Source: Planctomycetales bacterium
GTDB taxonomy: Bacteria; Planctomycetota; Planctomycetia; Pirellulales; Thermoguttaceae
Direction: 5' to 3'
DNA: 7,029 nucleotides
NCBI GenBank assembly: GCA_007122045.1
Contig: SKJM01000118.1
Location: forward strand, 1 to 7,029
Shown: in pieces, positions 1-6,068 of the stretch
Position numbering within the stretch: position 1 is the stretch's first letter
Layout: the number at the start of each line of letters is the position of its first letter
Program-made: the position numbers and the translations under genes
The notes under the pieces: generated by a model
What the model saw: the letters and a program-made list of their open reading frames with translations, nothing else
What the model was told of the DNA's origin: nothing
Database searches by the model: none

Positions 1-891
1 AAACTGCGCACGGGCGACGAGGTGGTGTTGTTCGACGAGTGCTACCACCGCACGCGCCAGTTCTGCACCGAGTGCCTGGGCCGGTTCGGGTGCGTCACCC
101 ACAAGGTGCCCGCCTGCGACTACGACGCCATGGAGGCCGCCATCAACGACCGCACCCGGCTGCTGATCAGCGAGTCGCCCACCAACCCCCACCTCAGCGT
201 GGTCGACCTCGAGCGGTTCGTCGCCTTGGGCCGCAAATACGGCATCGAGACGCTGGTCGACTCGACGCTCGCCACCCCGATGAACCTCCGCCCGCTGGAG
301 TACGGCGTCGATTACGTGCTCCACTCGGTGACGAAGTACCTTGCCGGGCATAACGACATGATGGGCGGCGTGGTGATCGGCTCGGCCGAAAAGCTCCAAC
401 CCCTGCGCGACCTGCGCGGCGTGGTGGGCAACCTGACGGGCCCGCACAGCGACTACCTGTTGTTGCGGGGGCTGAAGACGTTCGAGCTGCGCATGCGGCG
501 GCACAACGAGAACGGCATGGCCGTGGCGGAGTTCCTCGAGTCGCACCCGCGGGTCGAGAAGGTCTACTACCCCGGCCTGCCCAGCCACCGCGATTACAAC
601 GTCGCCCGCCGCTACCTGCGCGGCTTTGGCGGGCTGATTACCTTCCTGGTTCGCGGCGCCGACGCTGCCGCCACGGCGCGCGTGGTCGACGCGGTCCGCC
701 TGCCGCGCATCGGGCCGAGCCTGGGCGGGGTCGAGTCGCTCATCGAGCAGCCCATCGTCATGAGCTACCACAGTCATACGCCCGAGCAGCGCCGGGCGGT
801 GGGCATTTCCGACAACATGATCCGCCTGGCCTGCGGCGTCGAGAACGCCGAGGACCTCATTGCCGACCTGCGCCAGGCCCTGGACGGCTAG
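1..891 (+). CDS. metB: Cystathionine gamma-synthase, plant-type (5'-truncated by window edge)
   Basis: PLP-dependent enzyme of the Cys/Met trans-sulfuration family. Cystathionine gamma-synthase joins cysteine to an activated homoserine in the cytoplasm to make cystathionine, the precursor of methionine. The frame is open from base 1, so the start lies outside. Visible motifs, numbered from the first codon: ESPTNP; the cofactor-binding aspartate D87 in VDSTLATP; the Schiff-base lysine K112 in HSVTKYLAGHND; and the C-terminal GPSLGGVESLIEQPIVMSY block. The D-to-K spacing of 25 residues equals that of E. coli MetB (D173, K198), which implies about 86 missing N-terminal residues and a normal total length near 385. 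From memory, CYHRTRQF and SLGGVESLIEQPIVMSY resemble plant cystathionine gamma-synthases more than E. coli MetB. The homoserine ester used (succinyl, acetyl or phospho) cannot be read from this. Cystathionine gamma-lyase, O-acetylhomoserine sulfhydrylase or methionine gamma-lyase are alternatives within the same fold. It ends 36 bp before the regulator gene. Confidence 0.85.
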   Translation, partial: KLRTGDEVVLFDECYHRTRQFCTECLGRFGCVTHKVPACDYDAMEAAINDRTRLLISESPTNPHLSVVDLERFVALGRKYGIETLVDSTLATPMNLRPLEYGVDYVLHSVTKYLAGHNDMMGGVVIGSAEKLQPLRDLRGVVGNLTGPHSDYLLLRGLKTFELRMRRHNENGMAVAEFLESHPRVEKVYYPGLPSHRDYNVARRYLRGFGGLITFLVRGADAAATARVVDAVRLPRIGPSLGGVESLIEQPIVMSYHSHTPEQRRAVGISDNMIRLACGVENAEDLIADLRQALDG

Positions 892-927
892 CCGGGATGA
901 ATAATTCGGGCAAGAGCGAGAGAAGCC

Positions 928-2100
928 ATGCCGAACATGCCTCGGATAGCACTGCTGGTGGAGACCTCACGCGGCTATGGGCGGGGCATCCTGCAAGGCA
1001 TTATCCGATATGCCCGGCTGCACGGCCCCTGGTCGTTCTACATCACGCCGGGCGACTTCGAGCAGGCGCTGCCCGCCATGAAGCAGTGGGGCGGCACCGG
1101 CATCATCGCCCGGATTGAAACGCCCCAAACTGCCCGGGCGATCCGTGCCACGGGCCTGCCGGTGGTCTGCCTCGACTACTCGGCGGCGCAGGCGGCGATG
1201 ACCGAAACGCCCTGGAAGGTCAGCGAGGTCCATCCCGACCCGGTCGCCTCGATCGACCTGGCGATCGAGCATCTCGTCGGGCGCGCGTTCAAGCGGCTGG
1301 CCTTCGTCGGCATTCCCGGCCGCATCTGGTCGGACCAGCGGCAGGCGGCGTTCGCCCAGCGCGTGAAGCAACAACGCCGCGCGCGCTTCATCTACAAGCC
1401 GCCCAGGGCGAAGCGCGACCGCGAGTGGGACCGGGAACAGGAAATGCTCGGCCAGTGGCTGAAGGACCTTCCCAAGCCGGTCGGACTGGTCGCCTGCAAC
1501 GACGACCGGGGCCGCCAGGTGCTCGAGGCCGCCATGGCCGCCGGCGTGCAGGTGCCCGACGAAGTGGCCGTGGTCGGCATCGACAACGACGAGGTCCTGT
1601 GCGAATTGAGCACGCCGCCGTTGTCGAGCGTGATGCTGAATACGGATAAGGGCGGGTATGAAATCGCCGAACTGCTCGATGGTTTGATGTCGGGCCGGGT
1701 GCGGGGGCCGCGGCAGTTGACCGTCGAGCCGCTCTGGGTCATCACGCGGCGGTCGACCGACGCGCTGGGCATCGACGACCGCGAGGTCGCCGCGGCGCTG
1801 CGGTTCATCCGCGAGAACCGGGACCGGCCTTTTGGCGTCGAGGACATTTTGGAGCAGATCCCCATCTCGCGACGTTCCCTTGAACTGCGCTTTCAGAAGA
1901 CGCTCCGCCGCTCCGTCCGCCAGGAAATCCAGAACGTTCACCTCGAGTGGGCCAGGCAACTGTTGGCCGAAACCGACATGGCCCTGCCGAACGTCGCCCA
2001 GAAGAGCGGCTTCTCGACGGCCAGTTACCTCGGCCAGGTATTCCGCAAGCGTTACGGCGTAACTCCGTCGCAGTATCGCAAACGGATTTCCCAAAGCTGA
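928..2100 (+). CDS. XylR-family transcriptional regulator (LacI-like sugar-binding domain + AraC HTH)
   Basis: Cytoplasmic DNA-binding regulator of 390 residues, almost the length of E. coli XylR (392). Residues about 4-275 form a periplasmic-binding/LacI-type effector domain. It opens with IALLVETSRGYGRGIL and contains LAFVGIP, GLVACNDDRGRQVLEA, VAVVGIDNDEVLCELSTPPLSSV and the exit motif RRSTD, all matching XylR in order. Residues about 287-388 are an AraC-type double helix-turn-helix: ISRRSLELRFQKTL is the first recognition unit and SGFSTASYLGQVFRKRYGVTPSQYRK the second. In this family a pentose (xylose in E. coli) binds the first half and the protein activates catabolic genes; the effector here is inferred only. 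ATG 928 has a weak purine-rich GAGAGAAG upstream; ATG 937 is an alternative start. Only 36 bp separate it from the upstream PLP gene, so it may be read through, although AATAAT at 900-905 could be a -10 element. The GH51 gene downstream and the palindrome at 2306-2332 make these its likely targets. Confidence 0.9.
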   Translation: MPNMPRIALLVETSRGYGRGILQGIIRYARLHGPWSFYITPGDFEQALPAMKQWGGTGIIARIETPQTARAIRATGLPVVCLDYSAAQAAMTETPWKVSEVHPDPVASIDLAIEHLVGRAFKRLAFVGIPGRIWSDQRQAAFAQRVKQQRRARFIYKPPRAKRDREWDREQEMLGQWLKDLPKPVGLVACNDDRGRQVLEAAMAAGVQVPDEVAVVGIDNDEVLCELSTPPLSSVMLNTDKGGYEIAELLDGLMSGRVRGPRQLTVEPLWVITRRSTDALGIDDREVAAALRFIRENRDRPFGVEDILEQIPISRRSLELRFQKTLRRSVRQEIQNVHLEWARQLLAETDMALPNVAQKSGFSTASYLGQVFRKRYGVTPSQYRKRISQS

Positions 2101-2115
2101 ACCCCCGACCTTTGG

Positions 2116-2220
2116 AGTGCGGCGATTCATCGCCGCTTTTGCTTTCTTCTTTCTTTGGGGAGTGCGGCGGCTCGACGCCGCTTTCGCTTTCTTTTCTTGC
2201 AGTGCGGGACTTCTTGCCCC
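2116..2220 (+). repeat. Three tandem imperfect hairpin repeats of the AGTGCGGCG...CGCCGCTTT type
   Basis: Three copies start with AGTGCGG at 2116, 2161 and 2201 (periods 45 and 40 bp). Copy 1 has the stem GCGGCGA (2119-2125), loop TTCA, and TCGCCGC (2130-2136), followed by a T-rich tail. Copy 2 has GCGGCG (2164-2169), a six-base loop, and CGCCGC (2176-2181), followed by TTTCGCTTTCTTTTC. Copy 3 (AGTGCGGGACTTCTTGCCCC) is decayed: its stem is reduced to a broken GGG/CCC pairing and its tail is lost. The tails of copies 1 and 2 are also alike (GCTTTCTT and CGCTTTCTT), so the repeat unit is larger than the hairpin. The arrangement is REP-like. I recall similar motifs scattered through planctomycete and verrucomicrobial intergenic regions, but cannot verify this here. 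Confidence 0.75.
2119..2155 (+). terminator. Candidate intrinsic terminator of the XylR-family gene
   Basis: A perfect 7-bp GC-rich stem (GCGGCGA/TCGCCGC) with a 4-base loop begins 18 bp after the regulator's stop codon. It is followed by TTTT and then a pyrimidine-rich tract (GCTTTCTTCTTTC). This is the standard rho-independent layout. It coincides with the first hairpin repeat, so the repeat may have been co-opted as a terminator. A second hairpin with a T-rich tail (2164-2197) would back it up. Confidence 0.55.
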
Positions 2221-2305
2221 TCTATATGCCCAAGCCATGCCACCCACCAAGGTGCCTGCCGGCCCCCACCCGCTTGCGTCGTTGGAGGCCGGCGGCCGAG
2301 GCGGT

Positions 2306-2332
2306 TGCGCAAAAGTGAGGTTATTTTGCGCA
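2306..2332. promoter_or_regulatory. Candidate operator: perfect 9-bp inverted repeat
   Basis: TGCGCAAAA (2306-2314), a nine-base spacer, then TTTTGCGCA (2324-2332), with no mismatch between the arms. Each arm carries the self-complementary hexamer TGCGCA. The two hexamers start 21 bp apart, two helical turns, so a dimer could contact both on one face of the DNA. There is no following T tract, so it does not look like a terminator. The right arm ends 3 bp before TTGACT, a good -35 hexamer of the arabinofuranosidase promoter. That position suits an activator that touches RNA polymerase. The natural candidate ligand is the XylR-family protein encoded just upstream; this assignment is inferred from proximity. 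Confidence 0.6.
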
Positions 2333-2335
2333 CGA

Positions 2336-2369
2336 TTGACTTGTCCCGCCCGCCGCGAGGTACTAAACT
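2336..2369 (+). promoter_or_regulatory. Candidate promoter of the GH51 gene
   Basis: TTGACT (2336-2341) matches the -35 consensus at five of six positions, but the best -10 partners are poor. TACTAA (2361-2366) is at a 19-bp spacing. TAAACT (2364-2369) fits better with TTGTCC (2341-2346) at 17 bp. A weak -10 and non-ideal spacing are typical of activator-dependent promoters, which agrees with the palindrome directly upstream. Transcription would start near 2373, leaving a leader of roughly 48 bases before the ATG at 2421. Confidence 0.4.
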
Positions 2370-2420
2370 CGATAGGTCAAGCTGACGCTTCCATCACCCC
2401 ATTCCCCAAGAGGCCTTGCC

Positions 2421-4877
2421 ATGATGAACCGACCGAACCCCTTCCGTACTCTTATGGCATCGTACGTTTTGCCGGCCCTGGGCGCGTGCTGCGTGCTGAT
2501 TGCCGCCGCAGCCGGGGCCGAACCGGCCAACCTGGCGCCCAACGCCGGCTTCGAGCAGGCGTCGAACGACAAGCCCGACGGCTGGGCGCCGCAAACCTGG
2601 GACGGCGACGGCGAGTTCACCTACCCGGAAGACGGACGCGACGGCGGCCGGGCCGTGGCCATCGCCTCCACGGAAGGCGGCGACCTGAGCTGGACCGCCC
2701 AGGTACCGGTCGAGCCGAACGGCCTGTACCGGCTTTCCGGTTGGATTCGGACCGAGAACCTCGAACCCGGCACCGGGCGCGGCGCCCTGCTGAACGTGCA
2801 TCAGGTATCCGGCGCCGCCACGCCCGCGCTGACCGGCACGAACGACTGGACTCGCGTGGAAACCCTGGTGCGGACCGGTGGGCAGGAGACCATTACGGTC
2901 AATTGCCTGTTCGGCGGCTGGGGCGAGTCGACCGGCAAGGCGTGGTTCGACGACATCGTGCTCGAACCGATCGACCTGGCCAACCTGAAGCCCGAGGTCA
3001 CCCTGCGCACGGAAGAAACCCGCGAACCGATCAATCCATTCATCTACGGCCAGTTCATCGAGCACCTGGGCCGGTGCATTTACGGCGGCATTTGGGCCGA
3101 GATGCTCGAGGACCGCAAGTTCTACTTCCGCATTACGCCCGAGTACCGGCCGTACCGGGCCCTGCAGGACAGCCCGTTCCCGGTGGTCGGCGCATCGCCC
3201 TGGGAGATTCTCGGCCCGGCCGACTCGGTTGCCATGGTGAGCGAGGACTCGTTCGTGGGCGACCACACACCGCGGGTGGCGGCCGGCAGCGGCATCCGGC
3301 AGCGCGACCTGGGCGTGGTAAGCGACAACGAGTATGAAGGCTACGTGTGGCTCCGCGCTCCGGAAGGCGCAGCGGCCGCGAAGGTCACGCTGGTTTGGGC
3401 CGAGGGCGACGCCGGCCGGCAGAGCGTGGCCATCGAAGGCGTCGGCCCCGAGTACCGTAAGTATCCCCTGGCGTTCACCGCCCGCGCGAGCACCGACGAG
3501 GCCATGCTGGAAATCGCCATTGAAGGCGCGCCCGTCCTGGTGGGCACCGCGTCGCTCATGCCGGCCGACAACGTCGACGGGCTGCGGGCCGATACGCTGG
3601 AACTGCTCAAGCAGCTTGGCGCGACGATGTACCGCTGGCCGGGCGGCAACTTCGTCAGCGGCTACGACTGGCGCGACGGCATCGGCGACCGCGACCGCCG
3701 CCCCCCGCGCCGCAACCCCGCCTGGACCGGCGTGGAGCACAACGACTTCGGCATGGACGAATTCCTCGCCTTCTGCCGCCGCGTCGGCGCCGAGCCGGTC
3801 ATTACCGTGAACACCGGCTTCGGCGACCATTACTCGGCACGCCAGCAGGTCGAGTACGCCAACGGCCCGGTCGACACCATCGGCGGCCGCTGGCGCGCCG
3901 AAAACGGCAACCCGGAACCCTACGGCACCAAGTACTGGTGCGTGGGCAATGAAATGTGGGGCGATTGGCAGCTCGGCTTCATGCAGCTTCGCCACTACAC
4001 GCTGAAGCACAACCTCGTGGCCCGGGCCATGTGGGAGGCCGATCCGGAATTGGAACTGGTCGGCAGCGGGGCGCTGGGACGCATCAACCGCCGGTTCGAC
4101 CCGAACGAGAAGCGGGGCTGGTCGCGCGGCATGCTCGAGCAGTGCGCCGATACGATGGACTACATCGGCGAGCACTTCTACCGCGGCCGCCGGGCCGACG
4201 ACGTGCCCGGCCACGTGGCGCAAATGGTCCAGGCCGTCCGCGAGAAGGCCGAAGGGCACCGCAAGCTCCAGGCCGAACTGGGCCTGCTGCCCGACCGCGT
4301 GGTGCCCATTGCCATGACCGAGTGGAACTACTGGCACCACCCTTACGTGTACGGCGAGTTGGGCTGCGTGTACGACCTGGCCGACGCGCTGGGCGTGGCC
4401 GCCGGCCTGCACGAGTACTTCCGCCAGAGCGACATCATGCAAATGGCCCATTACGCGCAGACGGTCAACGTCATCGGGTGCATCAAGACCACCAAGACCG
4501 AGGCCTTCTTCGCCACCACGGGCCTGCCGCTGATGCTCTACCGGCGCGAGTTCGGCTCGATTCCGGTCGAACTGACCGGCAACCACGCCATGCTCGGGCT
4601 CGACGTGGCCGCCGCCTGGACCGGCGACCGCGCCGCGCTGACCGTCGCCGTGGTGAACCCGCTGCCGGAGCCGCAAACCGTGGCCCTGGCCGTCGAAGGC
4701 GCGGAGCTTGCGGGCGAGGGAACCGCCTGGACCATCGCTGGCGACGACCCGAGGCTTCATAATGAGGCCGGCGAGCCGCGCGTGCAGATTGCCGAGGAGG
4801 CGCTGGAGTTCGACGGGCAGATTGAGGTAGCCCCGTACAGCATTACCTTGGTCCGGTTGCCCAAGAGAGCCCAGTAG
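2421..4877 (+). CDS. Secreted GH51 alpha-L-arabinofuranosidase with N-terminal carbohydrate-binding-like module
   Basis: Predicted to release terminal alpha-L-arabinofuranosyl groups from arabinoxylan, arabinan or related hemicelluloses outside the cytoplasm (retaining mechanism in GH51). Order of parts in 818 residues: signal peptide, residues 1-33 (basic start, hydrophobic core, likely cut AGA|EP); jelly-roll CBM4/9-like module, about 36-185 (opening NLAPNAGFEQ, closing WFDDIVLEP); start of the GH51 barrel with NPFIYGQFIEHLG at 205-217; a second jelly-roll-like insertion, about 245-385; RWPGGNF at 405-411; acid/base E511 in VGNEMWG; nucleophile E634 in MTEWNYW; and a C-terminal beta domain to the end. 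Both catalytic glutamates are present. The inserted jelly-roll recalls plant and fungal GH51 enzymes. ATG 2421 is preceded by AAGAGG at 2408-2413 with 7-base spacing; ATG 2424 is an equivalent alternative. Regulation by the neighbouring XylR-like protein is likely. The linkage preference of the enzyme cannot be read from sequence. Confidence 0.93.
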   Translation: MMNRPNPFRTLMASYVLPALGACCVLIAAAAGAEPANLAPNAGFEQASNDKPDGWAPQTWDGDGEFTYPEDGRDGGRAVAIASTEGGDLSWTAQVPVEPNGLYRLSGWIRTENLEPGTGRGALLNVHQVSGAATPALTGTNDWTRVETLVRTGGQETITVNCLFGGWGESTGKAWFDDIVLEPIDLANLKPEVTLRTEETREPINPFIYGQFIEHLGRCIYGGIWAEMLEDRKFYFRITPEYRPYRALQDSPFPVVGASPWEILGPADSVAMVSEDSFVGDHTPRVAAGSGIRQRDLGVVSDNEYEGYVWLRAPEGAAAAKVTLVWAEGDAGRQSVAIEGVGPEYRKYPLAFTARASTDEAMLEIAIEGAPVLVGTASLMPADNVDGLRADTLELLKQLGATMYRWPGGNFVSGYDWRDGIGDRDRRPPRRNPAWTGVEHNDFGMDEFLAFCRRVGAEPVITVNTGFGDHYSARQQVEYANGPVDTIGGRWRAENGNPEPYGTKYWCVGNEMWGDWQLGFMQLRHYTLKHNLVARAMWEADPELELVGSGALGRINRRFDPNEKRGWSRGMLEQCADTMDYIGEHFYRGRRADDVPGHVAQMVQAVREKAEGHRKLQAELGLLPDRVVPIAMTEWNYWHHPYVYGELGCVYDLADALGVAAGLHEYFRQSDIMQMAHYAQTVNVIGCIKTTKTEAFFATTGLPLMLYRREFGSIPVELTGNHAMLGLDVAAAWTGDRAALTVAVVNPLPEPQTVALAVEGAELAGEGTAWTIAGDDPRLHNEAGEPRVQIAEEALEFDGQIEVAPYSITLVRLPKRAQ

Positions 4878-4910
4878 CCGCCGCCGAGAAACGGCGTGGC
4901 AGGGCATGGG

Positions 4911-4945
4911 TTGAAGGAGCGCCCCAAGCCCAGTATACTGACCGA
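4911..4945 (+). promoter_or_regulatory. Promoter for the nucleotidyltransferase cassette, apparently leaderless, with palindromic -10
   Basis: TTGAAG (4911-4916) and TATACT (4934-4939) are separated by exactly 17 bp, and TATACT matches the -10 consensus at five of six positions. The -10 ends only 6 bp before ATG 4946, so transcription should begin at or next to the start codon and the mRNA would have little or no leader. There is no Shine-Dalgarno sequence at the usual distance: the only GGAG is about 27 bp upstream and lies in the spacer. The -10 is embedded in the perfect 10-bp palindrome CAGTATACTG (4931-4940), which could be an operator for autoregulation. Confidence 0.6.
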
Positions 4946-5491
4946 ATGGACAAGAAAGCGTTGGTTGGCTATCTTGAGGAGATCGACCGGGCATTGCGGT
5001 CGCAGGCGACGCTCCACATTTTCGGGAGCGCGGCCTGCATCCTGCTTGACGAGCCGCATCGGACGAGCTTGGACGTGGACGTGGCGGGACCGTATTCCGC
5101 GGCCGACCAGCGCGACCTACGGCAAGCCGCCGAAGCGGCCGGCCTTCCCATCAACCCCGACGAGGGCTATGGCGGCGATCATATCGAATGGGTCGGTCCG
5201 CTCAGGCTGTGCCTGTCGCCGCCCGTGGAGGGAAGGGGGCTGACGCTCTGGCAAGGAGCACGGCTTCAGATTCGCACCGGTGACATCGCCGACCTGGTGG
5301 CCAGCAAACTCATTCGTTACGATGAACTCGACCGGAGCGACATTCAGTATCTACTGGCTGCCGGCCGGACTCCGTTCGCTCACGTCGAGCGCGCGGTGGA
5401 ACGGCTCCCGGCTCCGTTCGCCGATGATCCGTTGATCCGCGACAACCTGAGGAACTTGCAGGACGACATGGCCGCGTGGGGGTTGGGCTGA
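4946..5491 (+). CDS. DUF6036-like nucleotidyltransferase-fold protein
   Basis: A 181-residue, probably cytoplasmic protein with no signal peptide or membrane segment. The N-terminal third carries the signature of a minimal nucleotidyltransferase fold: a helix, then HIFGSAACILL (G27, S28), then TSLDVDV with the metal-binding pair D43 and D45. A later stretch, IADLVASKLIRYDELDRSDIQYLL (about 112-135), resembles the conserved DLVxSKL...RDxxDI segment that I associate with DUF6036 and AbiEii-like proteins. Members of this superfamily often act as the enzymatic half of toxin-antitoxin or abortive-infection pairs; activity here is not shown. The start is fixed by the promoter ending just before ATG 4946. 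The gene lies 68 bp after the GH51 stop and is followed one base later by a 122-codon gene, so the two form a bicistron. Alternative reading: a degenerate or non-catalytic nucleotidyltransferase-fold protein. Confidence 0.7.
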   Translation: MDKKALVGYLEEIDRALRSQATLHIFGSAACILLDEPHRTSLDVDVAGPYSAADQRDLRQAAEAAGLPINPDEGYGGDHIEWVGPLRLCLSPPVEGRGLTLWQGARLQIRTGDIADLVASKLIRYDELDRSDIQYLLAAGRTPFAHVERAVERLPAPFADDPLIRDNLRNLQDDMAAWGLG

Positions 5492-5492
5492 G

Positions 5493-5861
5493 ATGATCGA
5501 CCGAGCGAAACTCCAGTATTGTTACGAGTTGGCCTTCCACCCGCCGCGCCTGAACGAGGTGTGGTGGCGTATGAAAGCGGGCGACATCGCCGATCTCGAC
5601 GCGCTGGGCGAGATGCTCGATACGGCGTTGCTCCTGCACCAGGCTTTGCCGAGCGAAGGCTACGCATCTCAGCGCGCCCTGACCCGCGTGGCGATCTATC
5701 AGGCGAAGGCTCGCGCCTTCGGCACCGTCCGGTTTCTCGAGAATCTGCGAAAGCGGCTGCACCGCGGGCCGTTGGAGCAGACGGTGATTCCCGGCTGGAT
5801 GGTGCGCGACATCGGGCTGCCGCCTTTCTGCCATCACCCTCCGGCCGGACATTCGAAGTGA
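5493..5861 (+). CDS. Unrecognised 122-residue protein paired with the nucleotidyltransferase gene
   Basis: I do not recognise this family. Its start follows the upstream stop codon after a single base (TGA-G-ATG), so the two genes are almost certainly translated from one message, probably by coupling. There is no strong Shine-Dalgarno sequence. The protein looks soluble and mainly helical. It has an aromatic-rich N-terminus (LQYCYELAFHPPRLNEVWWRM), a leucine-rich segment (LGEMLDTALLLHQAL, about residues 43-57), a basic helical stretch ending in ENLRKRLHRG, and a Pro/His-rich tail (LPPFCHHPPAGHSK). No signal peptide, transmembrane segment or nuclease motif is apparent. By position it would be the partner (toxin, antitoxin or substrate) of the nucleotidyltransferase-fold protein; that role is inferred from context only. 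Confidence 0.65.
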   Translation: MIDRAKLQYCYELAFHPPRLNEVWWRMKAGDIADLDALGEMLDTALLLHQALPSEGYASQRALTRVAIYQAKARAFGTVRFLENLRKRLHRGPLEQTVIPGWMVRDIGLPPFCHHPPAGHSK

Positions 5862-5933
5862 CTCGCCGGGGTATCCAGTCTCCTCTTCCGGATAGGTGGA
5901 CCCCGTAACCGGCCCCTGGTGCAGCGAGTAGCG

Positions 5934-6068
5934 ATGCGTGGTGGCCGATTCCGCGTTGACACGCATGAGAAGTATCGGGCGGGTATCGATATCGAGGTCC
6001 GCGCCGGCGACCAGATGCGCGATTTTGACCCGAACGACGATCGCCCCCTCGGCGCGGGTCCCGCTTGA
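5934..6068 (+). CDS. Doubtful small reading frame, 44 codons (possible gene remnant)
   Basis: ATG 5934 to TGA 6068 encodes an acidic, arginine-rich peptide containing FRVDTHEKYRAGIDIEVRAG. Its composition (many Asp, Glu, Arg and Gly; no runs typical of shadow frames) looks more like real protein than the other frames here. The frame stays open back to base 5862, directly behind the preceding gene's stop, without another ATG, so it could be the tail of a broken gene. There is no ribosome-binding site and I recognise no family. It may equally be chance in GC-rich DNA. Confidence 0.2.
   Translation: MRGGRFRVDTHEKYRAGIDIEVRAGDQMRDFDPNDDRPLGAGPA

Noticed and set aside
967..2250. 427-codon minus-strand frame over the XylR-family gene and the hairpin repeats
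   Set aside because: Shadow of the regulator. Its N-terminal Lys/Arg-rich part (RRTPQ, RRTPK) is just the reverse translation of the hairpin repeats.
2117..3337. 406-codon + frame starting in the repeats and overlapping GH51
   Set aside because: It translates to Arg/Pro/Gly-rich text typical of an out-of-frame reading of GC-rich DNA and has no ribosome-binding site or motif; the overlapping GH51 frame is certain.
4880..4900. GC hairpin (CGCCG-AGAAA-CGGCG) directly after the GH51 stop, considered as a terminator
   Set aside because: Only a 5-bp stem and no T tract follows, so it does not meet the intrinsic terminator pattern.
2394..4994. Very long open frame on the minus strand (866 codons) covering the whole GH51 gene
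   Set aside because: It is the mirror of a GC-rich gene: the + frame carries both GH51 catalytic glutamates, a signal peptide and a ribosome-binding site, whereas the antisense product shows only His/Ala/Val/Gly-rich text with no recognisable domain.
5956..5961. Consensus TTGACA considered as the -35 of a promoter for the gene at 6141
   Set aside because: No acceptable -10 at 16-18 bp; the nearest candidate (TATCGA at 5984) is 22 bp away, and the site lies inside a possible reading frame.
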